64,000 nt of DNA from the NCBI RefSeq assembly GCF_023823125.1, contig NZ_CP090949.1:806001-870000 (forward strand), written 5' to 3'. Shown here in pieces: positions 60,701 through 64,000 of this stretch. Each line of letters opens with the position of its first letter. The stretch's first letter is position 1. The notes beneath the pieces are model-generated. The model made no database searches, was not told where the DNA came from, and saw nothing but the letters and a program-made list of their open reading frames with translations. The stretch is from Erythrobacter aurantius. Its GTDB lineage: Bacteria > Pseudomonadota > Alphaproteobacteria > Sphingomonadales > Sphingomonadaceae. Position numbers and translations under genes: made by a program.

Positions 60701-62028
60701 CGGTGACCTGGTCCTTCACCCGCAACGCTGCAAACCAGATCAGGACCGAGAGCCAGAGCAACGACAGCTTCAGCTGGGACGGGTATCAGCCGGTCAACCG
60801 CGGTTACACCACCAACGGGCTGAACCAGTACACCGCCGTGTCGGGTCAGGCCTATTGCCATGATCCCAACGGCAATCTCACCGCCGATGGCCAGTATGTC
60901 TATCTCTACGATGTCGAGAACCGTCTGGTGGAGATGCGCGCGCAGACCAACTCGGTTTGTACCTCGCTGTCGTACTCCGGGCAGATCAAGGCCGAGCTGC
61001 GCTATGATCCCATGGGCCGGCTGTATCAGGTTACGGACTATGTGAACGGCGTCAGCCAGGGCGCGCGGGTGTTCCTGCATGATGGCGATGCTCTGGTGGC
61101 GGAGTTCAACGCATCGGGTGCGGTTCTGGCGCGGCATGCCCATGGCCCTGCTGCCGGCGTTGACGATCCGCTGGTGAGCTACAACGGAGCCAGCATCAGC
61201 ATCAACAACGCCCGCTTCCTGCAGAACGATGCGCGCGGCTCGATCGTCTACAGCTCGGATCGCTACGACTCCGCCGCGAGCCGGGTGATCAACACCTATG
61301 ACGAGTACGGCCAGCCCGGCGCGGGCAACGAAGGGCGGTTCCAGTACACCGGCCAAGTGTGGCTGCCTGAGCTGGGCATGTACTACTACAAAGCCCGCAT
61401 CTACTCGCCGACGCTGGGGCGGTTCCTCCAAACCGATCCGATTGGGTATGAGGATAACGTCAATCTCTATGGGTATGTCGGACAGGATCCGATTAATGGG
61501 GTGGATCCAACGGGACTTTGTGAGATCAGAACCGGTTCGAGGATATGCCAAGAACAGAAGGTTGAACTCACTTTGACTATTGATATGGACCAGGAATTCG
61601 AAACTCAGGAGGAAGCTGCAAACGCGTTTGCGCAGCAGAACGAAGATTTGATCCAAGCGACTGAAAACGATGAAGAAGTGTTGGGTCTCGTGTTCAAGAA
61701 TGAAGAGACTGGGAAATTTCATATATCGAACGCAGGAATTGTTCCTGCGGATTCTTTCGAAGCGGGTATCACTGTCACAAACATGTCGGGCTTCACAGTG
61801 TCGGCTGGGGTTCATTCACATCCTTATGGCAGTGCGCTTGGTGAAGGATATAGTAGGCAAGACATCCAGTTCGCGAGGCGGTTTGACTACTTCCTCCGTA
61901 CCCCGCAGGGTAGGTTTAGGGAAATGACAACTAGGCGGGCAAGGAGAGCTCGACAAGGCGATAGAGGTGCAAACGCTTGCCCGCCCGGGACTGGGGAGAT
62001 TTGCCTTCCTCCGCTCAGAGGCAATTAG
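57790..62028 (+). CDS. Secreted RHS-repeat protein with JAB-like C-terminal toxin tip
   Basis: 1412 residues with a signal peptide (ICGATAAAAAFMLGSVSPAQAQ). Many YD repeats follow from about residue 400 (for example YTYDNAGRRLSADG, YGYDANGNRTSLRKRDG, YDVENRLVEMRAQ). The RHS core ends with LGRFLQTDPIGYEDNVNLYGYVG and the boundary motif GVDPTGL (VDPTGL at 1238-1243). The 169-residue tip (1244-1412) has V1341-H-S-H-P and S1355-x2-D1358, the metal-binding JAB-like arrangement of the DUF4329 type, and a basic tail with two CPPG/CLPP-like motifs. Tip DNA is clearly more AT-rich than the core. Inferred role is a contact-dependent toxin or processing protein. Confidence 0.92.
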   Translation: MIGANGSILGALRRICGATAAAAAFMLGSVSPAQAQQINPLDVHQDPNGVDLLRLEVTPQLPSISIPAAPELAFKNLSDFWPVLQGNIVPQSPTGEINFSINAGGIASESFNCMDGAGDCVGSKGSGSVLYGGGNVGPYYYTQGGTGKKITFDIQYGSQSVPTVGTGPFYYVATSIVNPGGPALTFTYDSGNPFPGYNVTSYRPATVTSTSGYRLKFTYHSNDPTVGAWRFLQKVEIVRVAEPNTPLASLEYSLTTNSTTTVEDISGREYVCQPCGNELNGPQPSTVVSLKLPGQTSPSVQSSATDTGPSGAKDRLLTVTRDGVTYTYDGTHDPAGSFDPGHPAYDYIDITAPNGFSQHIEITNTSSGRRRIDSVTDSQNNTTSYQYDPSQRVTQITYPEGNKVNVTYDISGNIITMTTTPKPGSGQSALTQEASYNSGLFCDTVSCFRPVWTRDAKGKQTDYTWDQYHGGLLTQLDPVDENNIRRKTKNTYDGAGRLIKSEICEASATGAELTCGTANSFVTTYTYFGGTRLPLTETVTDGIGTAPLTTTYTYDNAGRRLSADGPLPGSDDATYARYDTLGRQIWEIGPKNEAGTRVASKMTYRDADDQVSEVITGVVPGSTTALSPAVLSFTSIISDTDTQFNSRRLATRTTVSNGSTTYAVTQMSYDALNRNTCTAVRMNLSSLPGDACTPGTVSSDGPDRITRQHYDSESRVVRIEQGVGTPLVRDYATYSFTPNGQMASMTDARGYKASMLYDGFDRQSHWYFPQASQTGAINPNDYELYGYDANGNRTSLRKRDGTVLTYQYDNLNRMIRKTIPDNRPELHADHTRDVFYEYDIRGLQLHARFGSDTGPGSTSVYDRYGRVTSTTDNTGIAAGRTLNYTYDAGSNRTSVRHTWDNALFSYTYSSGGQFNQLRDPSNLTLIDYSYDTQNRVNRIDRYSSAPNQYFGYDGLSRLSAISIGQTSTSPTVTWSFTRNAANQIRTESQSNDSFSWDGYQPVNRGYTTNGLNQYTAVSGQAYCHDPNGNLTADGQYVYLYDVENRLVEMRAQTNSVCTSLSYSGQIKAELRYDPMGRLYQVTDYVNGVSQGARVFLHDGDALVAEFNASGAVLARHAHGPAAGVDDPLVSYNGASISINNARFLQNDARGSIVYSSDRYDSAASRVINTYDEYGQPGAGNEGRFQYTGQVWLPELGMYYYKARIYSPTLGRFLQTDPIGYEDNVNLYGYVGQDPINGVDPTGLCEIRTGSRICQEQKVELTLTIDMDQEFETQEEAANAFAQQNEDLIQATENDEEVLGLVFKNEETGKFHISNAGIVPADSFEAGITVTNMSGFTVSAGVHSHPYGSALGEGYSRQDIQFARRFDYFLRTPQGRFREMTTRRARRARQGDRGANACPPGTGEICLPPLRGN

Positions 62029-62073
62029 TGTATTGAAGCTTGAGCGAACGCATTCGCAGCTATCGGGGTGTCT

Positions 62074-62685
62074 ATGTCATACAAGCTAACATTTTTGACC
62101 GCCTTTTTGCTGGGGCTCTGTCAAGTTTCAGCCGTCAAAGCAGAAACGAGATTGGACCTGTCATTTCTAGAGCCAGACATTTCGATCGCCGCAGGGGAAG
62201 GCCCATCTGAGCGAATCTTCACGGCAACGTCAAAAGACGGAGAAATCATTTGGTCAATTAGAATGAAAATGAATGGTAGCGGCGGCTTTGTATTTCCTAG
62301 TGACCCAATCGAGTTCTCAAGATCGTTGTGGGTGGGCCTCAGCGCCGATACTCAAAGGAATTTCCTTAGTTCGTATGGTTTGCGGATAGAGCAATCTCCA
62401 AACAAGGAGCGCACGACGAGATCAGACCTTCTGGGCTTTGTCGGATTTCTAAGACGCTCAGTGCTTGAAAGCAATTTGTCAGAAGATCAAATTGCGGTTC
62501 TGGAGTGCGTGACGGACGGATGGCGTTTGCCCGATGCGGCCCTTTTGGTTGGTGCTCAATCAACGGAAGTTGATGAGAACGAGTTAGTTCGAGGTCGCGA
62601 CTATCCAGAAGAGTTTAACGAGAGAATGAGTTTGGTTCTAGCTCATCAGGTCACTTATCTCTGCATCGATCAGCACTCGGGCTAA
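62074..62685 (+). CDS. Hypothetical exported protein, candidate immunity to the RHS tip
   Basis: 203 residues from the ATG at 62074 (a GTG at 62068 is the alternative) with a signal peptide (LTFLTAFLLGLCQVSAVKA). It is 45 bases after the RHS stop on the same strand. The DNA is AT-rich with codon use unlike the chromosome. No family is recognised; mature features are an acidic, mixed alpha/beta chain with two Cys (LECVTD and YLCIDQ). By position it is the expected place of an immunity gene; the periplasmic location would fit a tip acting outside the cytoplasm. Confidence 0.68.
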   Translation: MSYKLTFLTAFLLGLCQVSAVKAETRLDLSFLEPDISIAAGEGPSERIFTATSKDGEIIWSIRMKMNGSGGFVFPSDPIEFSRSLWVGLSADTQRNFLSSYGLRIEQSPNKERTTRSDLLGFVGFLRRSVLESNLSEDQIAVLECVTDGWRLPDAALLVGAQSTEVDENELVRGRDYPEEFNERMSLVLAHQVTYLCIDQHSG

Positions 62686-62746
62686 CTGAGAAAATGTTCG
62701 ATCTGTCCAATCGAGGGCCAGTGTCCGGTCTCGAAACAAAGCATGA

Positions 62747-63010
62747 GGCATTGTCACATTGACTCATACCGCCAAGAGATGTGCCAGGATGGTGTCGATA
62801 CAGCCAGTCTCATTTGATCGCCTTCGGTTTCCGCCAGAAGTTATACGCCACGCTGTATGGCTCTATGCAAGGTTCACCTTGAGCTACCGCGATGTCGAGG
62901 ATTTGCTCGCCGAGCGCGGACTTGATGTTTCTCATGAAACCGTGCGGCGATGGTACTTGAAATTCAGCCCGCTCATTGCTCGTAACCTGCGAGGCGCCAG
63001 GCGAACGCCT
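62747..63010 (+). mobile_element. IS6-family insertion sequence remnant
   Basis: Left end GGCATTGTCACATT at 62747-62760 resembles an IS6-type terminal inverted repeat (GGC-x-x-TGT). The transposase start follows within about 45 bases, as in intact IS6 elements. The element is cut after its N-terminal domain and no right end is seen. Confidence 0.65.
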
Positions 63011-63052
63011 AACCTCAAGGCTCCACCAGCGCTAAAGCGATGTCGGACATTA
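62790..63052 (+). pseudogene. IS6-family transposase, truncated
   Basis: From the ATG at 62790 the reading frame gives FDRLRFPPEVIRHAVWLYARFTLSYRDVEDLLAERGLDVSHETVRRWYLKFSPLIARNLR in pieces, which is the N-terminal helix-turn-helix domain of IS6/IS26-family transposases. After NLRGAR the homology ends and the next 50 bases run into unrelated sequence before a stop. The catalytic DDE domain is missing, so it cannot be active. Confidence 0.85.
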
Positions 63053-63158
63053 TAAGCGCCACTTCGCCGAATAGGCAATCCTTGATCCAACGCACCGCGC
63101 TTGCGTTCATCGACCCGTCAAGTGCATCCAACAGGCTTTGCCCCGGTGTCAGGCGCAT
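63015..63158 (-). pseudogene. VirB2/TrbC-like pilin gene, truncated (second copy)
   Basis: 47-residue frame starting MRLTPGQSLLDALDGSMNASAVRWIKDCLFGEVAL in parts. It matches the N-terminus of the intact VirB2-like gene at 63487 (TLLEPDGSATTDAVRWIEGLLMGEVALAL), the core AVRWI-x-x-x-x-x-GEVAL being shared. Homology appears to run to IALAL, then a stop at 63015-63017. It directly follows the VirB11 fragment, the natural TrbB-TrbC order. Junction with the IS6 remnant is nearby. Confidence 0.6.
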
Positions 63159-63175
63159 CTCCGCATCCCTCCGTG

Positions 63176-63490
63176 CTATCCCGCCACCAACACTCGGCTC
63201 ACCCGCCGCTTTCCGCTTCTTCGCTCCAACTGCACAAATGCATTCACGCTCTCACGTACATAGTGCCGAATATCCTCGCGGCTGAGCTTCGACCCAGCCT
63301 GCAGCACCAGCAATGACAGCTGCTCGATCGCCCGCTGCGGGGTATCTGCATGGATCGTCGTCATCGAACCAGGATGTCCGCTGTTGACCGCACGCAAGAA
63401 GGTGAACGCCTCGACCCCGCGCAGCTCGCCCAGAATGATACGATCAGGCCGCATGCGCAGCGCGGCGATCAGCAGGTCCTCGGCGGTCAC
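63176..63490 (-). pseudogene. VirB11/TrbB-type ATPase, C-terminal fragment
   Basis: 104-residue frame with the C-terminal half of a type IV secretion ATPase: VTAEDLLIAALRMRPDRIILGELRGVEAFTFLRAVNSGHPGSMTTIHA in pieces, then REDIRHYVRESVNAFVQLERR. The N-terminal domain and the Walker A region, about 200 residues, are missing. The GTG at 63490 overlaps the stop of the upstream pilin gene, which gives the appearance of a coupled gene, but the protein would be inactive. It is a relic of a conjugation operon. Confidence 0.85.
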
Positions 63491-63855
63491 TCCCGCCGAA
63501 GCGAGGCCCCTGCATAAGGGTCATGATCAGCCGGAGGCAGCGGATCGCGCGGCGATGCTGCTTGCGCAGGCAGTCGCGGCGGCTGCACCGGCGCGGCCCC
63601 GGACCCGCCGCCGCCAGCCACAAACCCAGCAGCTATCACCGGCGCACCCAGCAGCACGGCGCATCCCAGCACCACCCGCAGCCCATCGCGCACCGGCAAA
63701 CGCCCGCCCAGCATCATCACCCCGATCAACGCCACCGCAATCACGCACAGCGCCAGCGCGACCTCGCCCATCAGCAGCCCTTCAATCCAGCGCACAGCAT
63801 CTGTGGTGGCACTTCCATCAGGTTCAAGCAGCGTTGACTGGATTGAGATTGCCAT
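63487..63855 (-). CDS. VirB2/TrbC-like conjugative pilin
   Basis: 122 residues. Two hydrophobic helices (LLMGEVALALCVIAVALIGVMML and VVLGCAVLLGAPVIAAGF) flank a short basic loop (GGRLPVRDG), the VirB2/TrbC layout. The C-terminus is Gly/Pro-rich and ends DPYAGASLRRE, overlapping the VirB11 fragment by GTGA. An AGGGAAG is present upstream of the ATG at 63855. With its operon broken downstream, activity is doubtful. Upstream sequence to the window edge has no gene on this strand. Confidence 0.72.
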   Translation of the reverse strand: MAISIQSTLLEPDGSATTDAVRWIEGLLMGEVALALCVIAVALIGVMMLGGRLPVRDGLRVVLGCAVLLGAPVIAAGFVAGGGGSGAAPVQPPRLPAQAASPRDPLPPADHDPYAGASLRRE

Positions 63856-64000
63856 GCGTAACCGCTTCCCTGCGTTTTCGGATCGGCTTTGAGTGTTCCT
63901 ACCCTTCTCTCTTGCTTTTTTCCAATGATAATCCAGAGTTGCAGGCTAGGGCTTCGCGAGATTCGATTTGTCTGAAGAATTGAAACGGGACACATTATTT

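Noticed and set aside
48483..64000. Island considered as a prophage
   Set aside because: No capsid, tail, terminase or lysis genes are visible; only a recombinase and conjugation debris.
63856..64000. Right edge as a further gene
   Set aside because: The last 145 bases contain no frame with protein-like composition or ribosome site on either strand.

Overview
The window reads as a chromosome segment from a high-GC alphaproteobacterium of the order Sphingomonadales, most likely an Erythrobacteraceae-type marine or freshwater bacterium. This rests on the compact flagellar operon with many 4-base ATGA overlaps, the pairs metX-metW and hisC-tyrC, hflK-hflC followed by a Do-type protease, an S46 dipeptidyl-peptidase, and a sphingomonad-type recombinase cassette. 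The genus is inference; no 16S or marker search was possible.

Positions 1-9299 hold the distal part of a flagellar operon, all on the + strand: fliI (3' end), fliJ, fliK, fliL, fliM, fliN, fliO, fliP, fliQ, fliR, flhB, fliD, fliS. It supplies the export ATPase and apparatus, the hook-length ruler, the C-ring, the filament cap and the flagellin chaperone. Positions 9296-31595 are mostly minus-strand housekeeping and metabolic genes: a hydrolase, NhaA, a flavin reductase with a TetR regulator, glutathione-dependent formaldehyde dehydrogenase, a patatin-like lipoprotein, an S46 peptidase, a PhoX-like protein, tRNA-Lys, FolK, an N-carbamoylputrescine amidase-like hydrolase, MsrA, an RsmB-type methyltransferase, a tiny SDHAF4-like protein, a cytochrome P450, ferrochelatase, an IorB-type molybdoenzyme and an Mrp/ApbC ATPase. 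Positions 31671-48272 continue with HflK/HflC and DegP (closed by a strong terminator), PBP1A, MsrB, a GST, MetW/MetX, HisC/TyrC, PlsC, a YdcF protein, FtsX/FtsE and a zinc-ribbon membrane protein.

An accessory island starts at tRNA-Leu (48483-48569) and runs past the right edge. The 3' end of this tRNA is repeated with 27 of 29 matches 202 bp downstream, an attachment-site signature. A serine recombinase with its DUF2924 and DUF3489 partners follows.

Next is a complete-looking type II CBASS anti-phage locus (51834-56012). It has a DncV/CdnA-like nucleotidyltransferase, a Cap2 E1-E2 protein and a Cap3 JAMM protease, with a divergently transcribed Cap15-like membrane effector. The nucleotidyltransferase should make a cyclic nucleotide on infection, Cap2 should prime it by joining its C-terminal glycine to a target, Cap3 should reverse that, and the Cap15-like protein should damage the membrane.

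The island then carries a secreted RHS locus (56698-62685) whose polymorphic tip is a JAB-like domain, with a candidate immunity gene. It ends in debris: a truncated IS6-type transposase, a VirB11/TrbB fragment and two VirB2/TrbC-like pilin genes, one of them truncated. The debris suggests a decayed conjugative element.
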